A stretch of DNA of 64,000 nt from Massilia sp. Mn16-1_5 (lineage in GTDB: Bacteria > Pseudomonadota > Gammaproteobacteria > Burkholderiales > Burkholderiaceae_D): contig NZ_PPXQ01000003.1 in the NCBI RefSeq assembly GCF_004798585.1, positions 62,001-126,000 on the forward strand, written 5' to 3'. Every line of letters begins with the position of its first letter. The first letter of the stretch is position 1. The position numbers were made by a program, and so were the translations under genes. Of this stretch, positions 45,119 to 54,324 are shown in pieces. The notes beneath the pieces are model-generated. The model ran no database searches. It had not been told where the DNA came from and was given only the letters and a program-made list of their open reading frames with translations.

Positions 45119-46165
45119 TCACACGGTCCAGGCCCCATCCCGGTAGACGCATTCCTCGCCCAGGTAGACGGCATCGGTCACCACGAACACGTCGATGTGG
45201 TAGCGCGCATCCTTCCTTCTGAAGCCCGGCTTCGGATACACGCCGTGCTTCGCGCCGAGCGAGAGGTGGATGCCGCACATGCGCTCATACGTCCCGATGT
45301 CGTCGACGCGGCGCTCGCGGGTAAAGGCGCGGTTCATGCCGAAGCCCAGTTCGCGTACCCAGACTTCTCCCTCATCGGCGCGGATGTTGTCGAGGACCTG
45401 CTGGAAGGCGGGCGTCGCGTGTTCGGTGGCGACCACGCGCCCGCGCTCGACGACGATCGTCACCGGCACCTCGGGCCGGTTCGACAAATACGAGGTGTCG
45501 CCGAACACGTGGATCTGCGCGCGTCCGTTGACCGCTTCCAGGTCGAGGGCCTCGGTAAACACTTCGCCGATCGGGAACTGGCCGCCGACGTTGTTCATCT
45601 CGCTGTAGTCGCCCACGTTCAGCTTGGCCGGCTCCAGCTTCGAGGCGAAGCGCAGCTCCTCGCCGCCGCCGCAGACGCGCGCGTATGGGGCCGCGTCGAT
45701 GCGCGACTTGAGCGCGCGGCCGACGCCGCGGAAGTAGGCCGGATCGTAGGCCAGCGCTTCGATGTAGTGCTCGCCCTGCACGCCGGGCATGCGCGACAGG
45801 TGCACGTGCTCGATCACTTTCAGCCCCAGCTTGAACAGCTCGACCCGAATCCGGAAGGCCTCGAGGCGGAAATTGGTGGACTGGACCAGCACCACCAGGT
45901 CCTGCGGCGCCAGCGCGCGGAAGCGTTTCAATACCTCGGCGTGTTCGACGCTGTCGAAGTCAAGGAAGTCGGCCTGCGGCAGCGTGCGCCGGTATGCCTC
46001 CACCAGCGCGCGCGCCAGGCCCGTTCGGGTGTCGAAGACGACCAGCGCATGCTGCGCCGGGCCGTGTTCGATGGCGATGGCGAGGACGTTTTCCAGGTGG
46101 CTGGCGGCGGCGTCGACGGCGTGCGCGGGCAGGTCGGGAAAAGGGGCGAGGGCGGGAGCGGTCAT
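45119..46165 (-). CDS. M29-like (aminopeptidase T-type) metallopeptidase family protein
   Basis: A 348-residue protein. Family-like segments include GGQFPIGEVFTEALDLEAVNG (about residues 185-205), VPVTIVVERGRVV, VRELGFGMNRAF and a C-terminal GIHLSLGAKHG near residues 310-320, resembling M29 leucyl aminopeptidases; 2,5-dihydroxypyridine dioxygenase (NicX) relatives share the fold, so the reaction is uncertain. The start is the ATG at 46165, because a TATAAT-like -10 box (minus strand, 46194-46199) overlaps the alternative ATG at 46195. It is transcribed alone, convergent with the receiver gene. Confidence 0.72.
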   Translation of the reverse strand: MTAPALAPFPDLPAHAVDAAASHLENVLAIAIEHGPAQHALVVFDTRTGLARALVEAYRRTLPQADFLDFDSVEHAEVLKRFRALAPQDLVVLVQSTNFRLEAFRIRVELFKLGLKVIEHVHLSRMPGVQGEHYIEALAYDPAYFRGVGRALKSRIDAAPYARVCGGGEELRFASKLEPAKLNVGDYSEMNNVGGQFPIGEVFTEALDLEAVNGRAQIHVFGDTSYLSNRPEVPVTIVVERGRVVATEHATPAFQQVLDNIRADEGEVWVRELGFGMNRAFTRERRVDDIGTYERMCGIHLSLGAKHGVYPKPGFRRKDARYHIDVFVVTDAVYLGEECVYRDGAWTV

Positions 46166-46394
46166 GGCGGGAGAGGGCACGGATGGACCCGGCATTATAA
46201 GGTTTCAAGCGCGCTTTTCACGGTCGGAATTTTCCCGCGGGCGCATGCGTCGCCCCTTGCGGTGCCGCCAGGCGCTACCGGGCGAACGGCGCGCCGCTCA
46301 GGACCCGGGGCAGTTATGATTTAGACAGCAATGACGCCCCGCGATACCCGGGCGGCATGCATATCTCAATCACTTCCGGGAGCGGCGCAGCACG

Positions 46395-47876
46395 ATGGCA
46401 ACACGATGGGACACGCCCACCAGCACCTGGCTGGAAGACGAGACGAGCGGACAGTTCGCGCTGCAGGCCACGCAAGGCCTGGGCCCGATCGACTGGCAGG
46501 CGCATGCGCGCGGCCGGCTGCCGGACGTCGCCCACCTGCTCGGCGCCTCGCTCCCGACCGCCTGCGCCCACGCCGGCATCTACCCGGAAGGTTTCAGTTT
46601 TTGCCCGACTTGCGGCGCGCCGCTCGAACGCCTGCAAGGGCGCATCGGTCACCAGCCCGACTGGTGGGGCGCCGCCAGCGACCAGGCCTTGCCGCGCCAC
46701 GTGCCGCACGGCTTGCCGGTCACCTCGCTGGCCCTGGGCGACCGCCTCGAAGGCCGGCCCGCCGCGCCGGTCGTCAACCGCGCCGAGCTATCGATGCCGG
46801 CGCCGCCGAATGCCCACTGCGTCTTCATCGCCGGCAGCTACGGCTTTCCCGAACAGCGCTTGCTGGCGCTGGCTCCGGCGCGCGGCGTGCTGCAGTACTG
46901 GGATCCGCTGGCCCAACTGTGGCACGTGATGGGCGCCGAGGAGGCCGGCAGCGAGCTGCGCTTCAACAGCGGCAGCTACAACTGGCTGCCCGCGCTGAAT
47001 CCCGCACGCGGCGAAGTCGGCATCGTGCCGCTCGACAGCGGGCTGTCGCGCCTGTGGATCAATCCGGTCAACGAAAGCTACCGCCTCGAGCTGCTGTTCG
47101 GCGGGCGCCTCGCCTCGAGTCCCGGCGTCATGCGGCGCCAGGTCGGCTGCCTGTATGTCGAGGATGGCGTACTGACCCTGCTCGACGCCCAACTCGATTT
47201 CGTCAACGGCACCACCTGGGAATGCCCGGATGCGCCTACCTCGGGCTGGACGCGCCCGATCGGCTACGACAACCGCCTGTTCTGGCTGCATCCGCAAGGA
47301 CAGCTGGTCTGGCGTCCGGGCGAGGAGCCGCGCTGGACCCCGTGGCCGCGCGGCTGGACCCCGAAGCTCGACTTCGGCGGCCCCACGCAAAGCCGCGACG
47401 GCCGCCTGTGGCACATCGGGCACGATGGCCAGGCCTATTCATTTCTCGAACTGGGGGCCGAGAATCCGCAGGTCGAACCGATCGACGGCGGCCGCCTGGG
47501 CTTTGCCAACTTCCTGTTCCGGCGCGGCCATCCGGTGCTCGACCAGCCCTGGTCGGCCGAACACATCGAAGACGCGGCGCAGGACGACACCCTGGTGCTG
47601 CCGCTGCTGCGCAGCTTTAACAACAACCGCAGTCAGCCGAGCGGCCTGGTGCTGCGCTTCCACGCCTACACCGGGCGCGCCGAGGAAGCGCTGGCCGGCC
47701 GCACGATCGCGCGCACCACGATCGAATGGATCGGCAAGCGCAACCTGATCCTGGACGAGGTCGCACGCCTGGCGCGGCCGCTGGAGTGCGTGCCCTTTGT
47801 CTACGCCGGCGCGCTGTGGCTGCATCACCCGGACTGGAACGCGGTGCGCGGCTGGCGCCTGGAAGCCGTGACGTGA
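46395..47876 (+). CDS. Tubulin-like operon gene 1: Cys-motif, beta-rich unknown protein
   Basis: A 493-residue soluble protein of unknown function. A Cys cluster near the N-terminus (Cys57, then FCPTC at 69-73 followed by GAPL) looks like a zinc knuckle/half ribbon. The remaining ~400 residues are rich in Trp, Gly and Pro with repeating motifs such as RLFWLHPQGQLVWRPG and RLWHIGHDGQAYSF, suggesting a beta-propeller-like fold. This is inference. No signal peptide or membrane segment. Its stop overlaps the next gene by one base (TGATG), placing it first in the tubulin-like operon. Confidence 0.75.
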   Translation: MATRWDTPTSTWLEDETSGQFALQATQGLGPIDWQAHARGRLPDVAHLLGASLPTACAHAGIYPEGFSFCPTCGAPLERLQGRIGHQPDWWGAASDQALPRHVPHGLPVTSLALGDRLEGRPAAPVVNRAELSMPAPPNAHCVFIAGSYGFPEQRLLALAPARGVLQYWDPLAQLWHVMGAEEAGSELRFNSGSYNWLPALNPARGEVGIVPLDSGLSRLWINPVNESYRLELLFGGRLASSPGVMRRQVGCLYVEDGVLTLLDAQLDFVNGTTWECPDAPTSGWTRPIGYDNRLFWLHPQGQLVWRPGEEPRWTPWPRGWTPKLDFGGPTQSRDGRLWHIGHDGQAYSFLELGAENPQVEPIDGGRLGFANFLFRRGHPVLDQPWSAEHIEDAAQDDTLVLPLLRSFNNNRSQPSGLVLRFHAYTGRAEEALAGRTIARTTIEWIGKRNLILDEVARLARPLECVPFVYAGALWLHHPDWNAVRGWRLEAVT

Positions 47877-49357
47877 TGGCGGCCCGTTTCCGCATCCTCG
47901 CGCTGTTCGTGCTGCTGGGAGCCGCGGCCCTTGCGCGCGCGACACCGCACGTCTTCCTGGTCCAGAACTCCGGCTGGATGGAGCCCTTCTACAGCGACCC
48001 GCAATCGCAATTCAAGCCGCTGGTGACCGAACTGGCGCTAAGCGTGGCGCAGCCGGGCGACGCCCTGGTGCTGGCCGCCTTCAACCAGTCGCAGCCGAAC
48101 GCGCCGTCGCCGCGGGCGCTGGTCTCGACCACGGTCGACAAGAGTACGCGCATGGCGGTGACGCGCGCCCTGGCAGGCCTCGACACCGCACGCAAGGCCG
48201 GCGGTGCGCTGGCCGACACCGATCTGGGCGAAGCGGTCAGTGCCGCCATGACCCAGGCGCTGGGCGGCCGCGACGGCATCGTCTGGCTCGTCACCAACAA
48301 CCGCAACAGCCCGAACAACGACCAGGCGACCGCGCAGCGCAACCGCGAGTTCTACCAGCTGATCCACCAGGGCGACAAGATCCGCACGGCCCTCGCTTTC
48401 CCGCTGCGCATGCCGGTCAAGGGCCGGCACTACAACGCCAACGGCCTGATGGTCTACGCCTTCGCGATCGGAGAAGGCGGGGCGCGCGCGCTCGACGGCC
48501 TGCTGGCATCAAACGCGGTGCGCAGCATCATCACCGAACCGCCTGCGCGCCTGAAACCGCTGGACCGCAATACCGTGCGCCTGGTGCCGCGCAAGGTCGA
48601 GAACGCGCCCGGCGTTTCCTTTGCCATGGGCCAGAACGGCGTGCTGCGTGCCGACGTGGCGCCGGATGCGCGCTCGCCGAATGCGAAGATCGCCTGGCAC
48701 CTCGAGAACACGATGTACCCGTACACGATCGTCAGCGCCACGCTGTCCGCGCGCTCGAAGCTGGGCGGCGAGAACCGCCCCGTCACACTGGCCAGCACGC
48801 GCGTCGCGGCGCTGGCGCCGGGCAAGCCGCAGCCCTTGGGTTCGACCCTGCAGCTGCCGGTGGCGCAACTGCCCGGCAAATGGTCGATGGCAGCCTTTAA
48901 GGCTGCAGGTTCCGCCTATGTGCTGCCGGGGACGATCGAAGTACACCTGGCCGACCAGCAGCTGGCCCTGTCGAACGGTTTTCGGGAGCGCATGCGCGAA
49001 CTGTTCCCGGGCGACCCGCTGCCCGACATCTTCACGCCGCCCGCCCAGGTACAGGCATCGACCGCGGTGCTGCCGATCGAAGTGCGCGTGCATTACGGCT
49101 CCGGTCCGCTGCTGGCCGCGGGCGGCGCCTTGCTGGCGCTGCTGGCGGCAGGCGCGGCGGCGGCGTATGGCTGGATGCGTCCGCGCCGCGCGCTGGTGAC
49201 GGTCGAGGACGAGCAGCGCACCATGCATGCGCGTACCGGCACGATTCAACCGATTTACGACAAGGCGGGCAATGAAGTGGCCCGCCTGAAGACCACCCTG
49301 TTCGGCCACCAGCTGATCGACCTGCGCGAAGGTGCGCAAGTCCGGCTCGGCCGCTGA
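47876..49357 (+). CDS. Tubulin-like operon gene 2: vWA-like exported membrane protein
   Basis: A 493-residue protein. Signal peptide (RILALFVLLGAAALARA), then a vWA-like alpha/beta domain starting HVFLVQNSGWMEPF (about residues 25-190, with GDALVLAAFNQSQ and DGIVWLVTNNRNS). The first MIDAS Asp is Asn in QNSGW, so metal binding may be weak or absent. A long beta-rich region leads to one transmembrane helix (LLAAGGALLALLAAGAAAA, about 420-440) and a ~50-residue cytosolic end (TIQPIYDKAGNEVARL). It would span the membrane with its vWA domain outside. It is overlapped by gene 1 and followed 18 bases later by gene 3. Confidence 0.8.
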   Translation: MAARFRILALFVLLGAAALARATPHVFLVQNSGWMEPFYSDPQSQFKPLVTELALSVAQPGDALVLAAFNQSQPNAPSPRALVSTTVDKSTRMAVTRALAGLDTARKAGGALADTDLGEAVSAAMTQALGGRDGIVWLVTNNRNSPNNDQATAQRNREFYQLIHQGDKIRTALAFPLRMPVKGRHYNANGLMVYAFAIGEGGARALDGLLASNAVRSIITEPPARLKPLDRNTVRLVPRKVENAPGVSFAMGQNGVLRADVAPDARSPNAKIAWHLENTMYPYTIVSATLSARSKLGGENRPVTLASTRVAALAPGKPQPLGSTLQLPVAQLPGKWSMAAFKAAGSAYVLPGTIEVHLADQQLALSNGFRERMRELFPGDPLPDIFTPPAQVQASTAVLPIEVRVHYGSGPLLAAGGALLALLAAGAAAAYGWMRPRRALVTVEDEQRTMHARTGTIQPIYDKAGNEVARLKTTLFGHQLIDLREGAQVRLGR

Positions 49358-49375
49358 TTTCAAGGATTAAACACG

Positions 49376-49801
49376 ATGCAAGCCCAGACCGATCCCGGAT
49401 TCAAACTCCCCGCAGACAAAGCCACGCCCGACGACCCGCGGCCGAAGACCACGCCCGAGACGGCCACCGGTCCGGTCGAAGTGGTACCGGGCGCGCTGCC
49501 GCCCGCCACCGACACCTCCACGCGCGACGTGATGATTGGCGGCGCCGTGTTCCTGGTGCTGCTGGTGGTGTACTTCTTTGTCCGCAACGCTTACGTGCAC
49601 CATATGGTCGTGCGCCGGGTGGCGCCGTCTACCGCGGGCAGCGCCGGCTGGATGCTCTTCGTCGGCCTGGCCTTCATCTCGGCCGCGGTGGTGCTGGCCG
49701 TCGTCAACGCGAGCAAGTACCTGACGTTTGGCGTCACCGCACCGCTGGTGGTGATCGGCATCGTGGCGCTGATTGCGGCGCTTGTCATCGGCCGCCGCTA
49801 A
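49376..49801 (+). CDS. Tubulin-like operon gene 3: small three-helix membrane protein
   Basis: A 141-residue protein. A Pro/Thr-rich, acidic cytosolic N-terminal tail of about 48 residues precedes three helices: VMIGGAVFLVLLVVYFFV, GWMLFVGLAFISAAVVLAVV and GVTAPLVVIGIVALIAALVI. No family recognised. AAGGA lies nine bases before the ATG. The next gene starts ten bases after its stop. Probably an inner-membrane anchor for the tubulin-like protein, by context only. Confidence 0.75.
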   Translation: MQAQTDPGFKLPADKATPDDPRPKTTPETATGPVEVVPGALPPATDTSTRDVMIGGAVFLVLLVVYFFVRNAYVHHMVVRRVAPSTAGSAGWMLFVGLAFISAAVVLAVVNASKYLTFGVTAPLVVIGIVALIAALVIGRR

Positions 49802-49810
49802 GGAAACGAC

Positions 49811-52800
49811 ATGGCAGACATCCCTACCGCGGACCAGATCAACCGCAAATCCGAACTGAAGGTCGACCTGCGGCCGACGCTCTTCATCGGCGCCGGCGGC
49901 ACCGGCATGGAAGTCATGATGCGCATCCGGCGGCGCATTCTGTCGGCGGTCTGGAACCGCCACCATCCGACCCGCGTCGAATCGATCGCCGACTTCCCGG
50001 TGGCGCGCTTCCTGCATTTCGACCTCGATTCGAACGCCGTCATCGACGAGGGCAAGTCGCAGCGCACCGATCCCTGGTACGAACTGGTGAAGCTGACCGA
50101 CGAAGAGCGGCTCGTGGAACCGCTCGACCTGCCGCAGTACCACGAGTCCGACGACAGCCTGGCGCGCTTTCCCTTGATTGAAAAGTGGATGCCGCTGCGC
50201 CCGAAAAAACTGCGCTCGCTCGGCATCGATCCGTCGAAAGGGGCAGGGCAGATCCGCGCCGTGGCGCGGCTGTACCTGTTCGACAAATATCCAAAACTGC
50301 GCGGCCGCATCAAGGGCGCACTGAACTACCTGGGGAGTAACGCCGGCATCGAGCGCAAGGAGAACTATCAGCGCCTCGGCCTGCAGGTGGACACCTCGAA
50401 ATTCCGCATCGTCGTCATCGCCTCGAACGCGGGCGGCACCGGCGCCGGCAGCGCGATCGACCTGGGCTGGATGGCGAAAGCCATCGCGCGCCAGGAAGTG
50501 GCCGACAGCCAGGTCGATCTCGTGATGTTCATGCCTTCCGGTTTCGCCAAGGCCAACAAGGAACGCACCGAGGCCAACGCCTATGCGACCATGATGGAGC
50601 TGGAAACCACCATGCGCGACATGAACGCGCAGGTGAAATGGATGGACCCGGACAGCATCACGGGCCGCGGCGCGCCTTTCGACGACGTCTATTTCGTCGA
50701 CACGGCGAACCTGGCCAACAAGGCGACCCAGGACGTCAAGGATGTCTACCAGATGGTGGCCGACACCCTGTTCGAGGATTTCGCTTCGGCCGATTTCGCG
50801 AACCGCAAGCGCTCGGTCGCGGTCAACCAGCAGCAGCACAAGCTCGGGCCCTACAATCCGCGCGTGCCGGAAAGCCGCTTCGGCGACATGCGCCTGTCCT
50901 ATTCGAAGGTGTATTCGGCCTTCGGCCAATCGGTGCTCGACACCCAGCAAAGCCTGCGCGAAGACATCCGCGCCTACGAGCTGGCGGCGCTGATGGTGAA
51001 GGAATTCTTCGGCCTGGTCGGACGCGACGGCGCATTGGCGCGCCGTGCCGGCGACCAGGAGCGCGACGGCTTCATGCGCGAGCACATGGACATGCGCGAG
51101 CTGCCCTTCGACGAATTCCCCGATTTTAAAAAGGGGACGGTGGACGTCACGCCTTTCCAGGAATACGCATTGACCGGCCTGCTCCTGCGCGACAAGGAAG
51201 GGCGCTCGCTGTTGGAGCGCGTCGAGAGCAAGGTGAACCTGGAGATGGACCGCATCATGGCCGCCTTCGACGTGCCGCAGTGGAGAGAACGCGTGGCCGA
51301 GCTGCTGCCCAACCTCGAGCGCGACGCCATCCGCGAGGCCGGCGCCAGCGCCGAGACCAGCGAAGACCGCATCAAGCGCCACACGATCGAACTCACCAAC
51401 GGCCTGAAGGCGCGGGTGCGCGAGCGCCTGTACGCGCTGCTGGACGATCGCAAGCAGGGCGGGCTGGAATTCGTGCTGTCGCTGCTCGAGCAGGTGAAGG
51501 CACGCCTGCAGCAGCGCGACCTGGCCCACGCCGAGCGCAATGGCCGCCGTTACCGCGACATCCGCGACGCGCTGCGCACACGGCAAGTCGAGGAATCGCT
51601 GGGCAACCTGTCGCAGGCCGCGGGCCGCCTGTTTGGCAAGGATGCGCAGGCGCGTGAAGTCATGGCGCACCTGAAACGCGACATCGCCGACTACCTGCGC
51701 TTCCACCTGCTGGCGGTCGCCGCCGGCCAGGCGATCGAGGTCATGCGCGGCATGTCGGCCTGGCTGGGCGAGCCGCAGTCGACCGACGAATACGGCAATG
51801 CCCAGTGGAGCGGCATCGCCGGCGAATTCCAGGAAGGGCGGCGCCACGTGCAGGACATCCTGCGCGCGGTCGACGGCCGCATCAGCCAGCTGCGCGCGGA
51901 TGCGCGCCAGGAGCACGCCACCTACATCAAGCTGGCCGGCGACCTGCAGCCGGCGCCGGTGCGCCTGACCGGTGACGTCAGCGCCTGGAGCGAAGAGGTG
52001 CTGCTCGAATTCGGCGGCTCCGGAAAACTGTTCCCGCAACTGGGCGACGAGCGCACCCGCGCCGAGCTCCTGTTAAAACTGTTCAGGCGCGCCCAGACCC
52101 AGCTCTCGAACACGGAGCTGCAGGGCGAGCCGGGCGACCCGCTGCTCGAGCGCCTGAATGCGATGACGCCACAGGAGCGGCAACGCGTCTTCGCCGAATG
52201 GATCAGAAGTGCCATGCCCTGGGTGAACGCGCGTTTCTCGGCCGAGTTCACGCCGAACGCCGACCAGTTCAAGTGTTTCATCGGCGTCGGCGACGTGGCC
52301 GCCTGGCGCAGGATGGAAGGGGAGATCCGCGCCGCCGTGCCGACCGGGTATTTTCATGGCGACCTGGTCTCGGTGGTCAACACCGGCATCCCGGGGCGCG
52401 CGGTCTGCTACATCGAGCTGTCGGGCTTCCCGATGACGATCCTGCGCGGCCTGCCGACCTGGCGCGCCTCTTACCAGATCGAGAACCCGAAGATCCCGAC
52501 CCACCTGCATTTCGACTCCACCCGTTTCCGCCATCCGATCTCGCCCTCGATGGACGAACTGAATCGCCTGGCCGACGACTACGAGTGGTTTTTGCAAGCG
52601 ATCGCGCTCGGCGTCATCCGCCGCAAGGGGGATGCGGGCGATCGCGAAGCGGCCTTCCAGCCGCGCGGGCAATACCTGTTCGAGGTCGAGCCGGGCTCCG
52701 GCGAATGGCTTCAAATTGGTAACGAGTACGCGATCCGTTCCAACGGCCTGCCGCCCTACTATCGCGAGCAGGTGATCGCCGCCGTGCGCAATCGCCTGGC

Positions 52801-53449
52801 CGGACTGGGTCCGTACCAGTTGCTGCTGCTGGCCGCGCTGATGCGCCACTACCAGCTGCGCGTGTACGAGCCGCGCCTCGAGATGGACGAAACCGGCGCC
52901 CAGTTGCCGTCGCCTTCGCTGCCCAACATCACGGCGCGCCGCCTGTTCGAGGCCTGGCTGCGCCGCGCGCAGGCGCTCGATCCGACCTTGTCGAACGCCG
53001 CGGTGGACGCGGCGCTGGCGGCGATCGCGGCGTGGACCGACACCGTGCCCGATTCGGCTGCGGACGCCTACAGCTGGGAAGTCGAGCGTCCGATCGACAA
53101 GCGCATCGTCAAGCCCGAGATCCTGGCCAGCGAAGCGCGCGCGGCGGCGGCGCTGGAAGTGCGCGGCCTGGGCTCGACCGCGGTGCCGATTCCCGATCCG
53201 CTGCCCGCATCATCCGACGCGCGCTATAAGCTGTTCGTGGCAGGCGCCCAGCGCGGGCCGTTCACGTTGGAAGAGGTGGCGCGGCAGCTGGCGCGCGGCG
53301 AGATCGACCTCGGCACGCGCGCCTGGAACATGGCGCAAGACCCGAAAACCGGCAAGTGGGGATTGGTGTCGGACATTCCGGGTATCGCCGGGGTGGCGGG
53401 GGCGCCATCGATACCCGATCCGGACGACGGCGTTCCGGATCCGGAATAA
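49811..53449 (+). CDS. Tubulin/FtsZ-superfamily (Tubulin_2-like) large protein with GYF-like C-terminus
   Basis: A 1212-residue cytosolic protein. The N-terminus has a tubulin/FtsZ-like Rossmann start (TLFIGAGGTGMEVM, Gly-rich T1 loop at about residues 24-36) and the tubulin signature SNAGGTGAGSA at about 205-215, equivalent to GGGTGSG of FtsZ/tubulin. A typical T7 catalytic loop was not identified. The middle ~800 residues are mostly helical and unrecognised. Residues ~1139-1192 resemble a GYF_2/DUF4339 domain (GPFTLEEVARQLARGEI, RAWNMAQD). This layout fits the large tubulin-like proteins encoded in operons with vWA and membrane proteins, proposed to act in membrane remodelling. It is not FtsZ: far longer, no FtsZ C-tail. 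Confidence 0.8.
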   Translation: MADIPTADQINRKSELKVDLRPTLFIGAGGTGMEVMMRIRRRILSAVWNRHHPTRVESIADFPVARFLHFDLDSNAVIDEGKSQRTDPWYELVKLTDEERLVEPLDLPQYHESDDSLARFPLIEKWMPLRPKKLRSLGIDPSKGAGQIRAVARLYLFDKYPKLRGRIKGALNYLGSNAGIERKENYQRLGLQVDTSKFRIVVIASNAGGTGAGSAIDLGWMAKAIARQEVADSQVDLVMFMPSGFAKANKERTEANAYATMMELETTMRDMNAQVKWMDPDSITGRGAPFDDVYFVDTANLANKATQDVKDVYQMVADTLFEDFASADFANRKRSVAVNQQQHKLGPYNPRVPESRFGDMRLSYSKVYSAFGQSVLDTQQSLREDIRAYELAALMVKEFFGLVGRDGALARRAGDQERDGFMREHMDMRELPFDEFPDFKKGTVDVTPFQEYALTGLLLRDKEGRSLLERVESKVNLEMDRIMAAFDVPQWRERVAELLPNLERDAIREAGASAETSEDRIKRHTIELTNGLKARVRERLYALLDDRKQGGLEFVLSLLEQVKARLQQRDLAHAERNGRRYRDIRDALRTRQVEESLGNLSQAAGRLFGKDAQAREVMAHLKRDIADYLRFHLLAVAAGQAIEVMRGMSAWLGEPQSTDEYGNAQWSGIAGEFQEGRRHVQDILRAVDGRISQLRADARQEHATYIKLAGDLQPAPVRLTGDVSAWSEEVLLEFGGSGKLFPQLGDERTRAELLLKLFRRAQTQLSNTELQGEPGDPLLERLNAMTPQERQRVFAEWIRSAMPWVNARFSAEFTPNADQFKCFIGVGDVAAWRRMEGEIRAAVPTGYFHGDLVSVVNTGIPGRAVCYIELSGFPMTILRGLPTWRASYQIENPKIPTHLHFDSTRFRHPISPSMDELNRLADDYEWFLQAIALGVIRRKGDAGDREAAFQPRGQYLFEVEPGSGEWLQIGNEYAIRSNGLPPYYREQVIAAVRNRLAGLGPYQLLLLAALMRHYQLRVYEPRLEMDETGAQLPSPSLPNITARRLFEAWLRRAQALDPTLSNAAVDAALAAIAAWTDTVPDSAADAYSWEVERPIDKRIVKPEILASEARAAAALEVRGLGSTAVPIPDPLPASSDARYKLFVAGAQRGPFTLEEVARQLARGEIDLGTRAWNMAQDPKTGKWGLVSDIPGIAGVAGAPSIPDPDDGVPDPE

Positions 53450-53461
53450 CAGGGGACGGTT

Positions 53462-54274
53462 TTGCAAGACGAGACTATAGTCCGCTGCATCCAGGCCGCG
53501 TGCGGGCATCGCCTGCCGCGCCGGGTGAATTTCTGCCCGTATTGCGGGACGGCGCAAGGGGAGGGTGTTACGCGCGTGCCGCCGGTAGCGGCGCCCGTGC
53601 AGCCGCCGGTTGCTGCGGTGCCGGCGCACGCGGAGACGCCGGCTGCCGATGTGCCACCGCCCATTCCGGTTCCGCCGGCGCCGGTTCAGCCGCCCAAGCC
53701 GGCGGCGCCGGTCCCGCCACCGGCTGCCGCACCACGTGTGCCGCCACCGCCACCGCCACCGCCACCGCCATTACCGCCGCCAACGCCGCACCTGCGCAAC
53801 GGTTCCGCGGCCGGCGCGCCGCCCAGGCGCGAACCCGTGCGCCTGCGCTGGTGGCTGCTGGCGCTGGCCCTGCTGTGGGCGATCTGGCTGATCGCCAAAC
53901 CCTCGAACCGGCGCATCGAGGCTCAGATGGACAAGGCGATCGCGCTGGCGACCGAATGCAAGGCGCGCGACGCCCAGAGCGAGCTGATCGCGCTACGCAA
54001 GACCAAGGCCACGCCCGAGCAGCTGCAGAAGGTGCAGAAGGCGCTCAACGAAGCCAGCGCCGCCTGCACCCGCAAGCGCCAGCGCGACAAGGCGTGGCGC
54101 GAGGCCAAGCCGGGCATTCAATCGGCCTTGGCCTCGTCGTCCTTCGAGCGCGCCCGTACCCGCCTGCGCGCCTTTACCAAGCGCTGGGGCGAGGACGAGG
54201 AGACGCGCGCGCTGCAGGACGAGATCGACACCCGCGCGCCCGAACACCGCCGCGCCGACGAAGTGACGCGCTGA
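53462..54274 (+). CDS. Tubulin-like operon gene 5: zinc ribbon, Pro-rich linker, one transmembrane helix
   Basis: A 270-residue protein. N-terminal zinc ribbon (Cys9, Cys14, then FCPYCG at about 24-29), a ~90-residue Pro/Ala/Val linker with a tract of ten Pro encoded by five CCGCCA repeats, one helix (WWLLALALLWAIWLI, about 128-142) and a helical C-terminal region (about 150-270) of charged coiled-coil character. The only available start is TTG at 53462, with AGGGGA upstream; the preceding gene ends in the same frame twelve bases earlier (TAA 53447-53449). Likely a membrane-bound adaptor of the tubulin-like protein. YebC-type factors help ribosomes through such poly-Pro tracts. Confidence 0.75.
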   Translation: MQDETIVRCIQAACGHRLPRRVNFCPYCGTAQGEGVTRVPPVAAPVQPPVAAVPAHAETPAADVPPPIPVPPAPVQPPKPAAPVPPPAAAPRVPPPPPPPPPPLPPPTPHLRNGSAAGAPPRREPVRLRWWLLALALLWAIWLIAKPSNRRIEAQMDKAIALATECKARDAQSELIALRKTKATPEQLQKVQKALNEASAACTRKRQRDKAWREAKPGIQSALASSSFERARTRLRAFTKRWGEDEETRALQDEIDTRAPEHRRADEVTR

Positions 54275-54324
54275 CCGGCGCCGCCGGGTGTATGCTCTCA
54301 AGAACACGATCACAGGAGCGAAGC

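Noticed and set aside
49367..52039. Long antisense frame (890 codons) opposite the tubulin-like gene
   Set aside because: Same shadow effect; no start signal, no recognisable domain and the plus strand has a continuous operon with good ribosome sites.
49811..53449. Calling the tubulin-like protein FtsZ
   Set aside because: It is more than three times FtsZ length, sits outside a division cluster and lacks the FtsZ C-terminal peptide; only the superfamily signature is shared.
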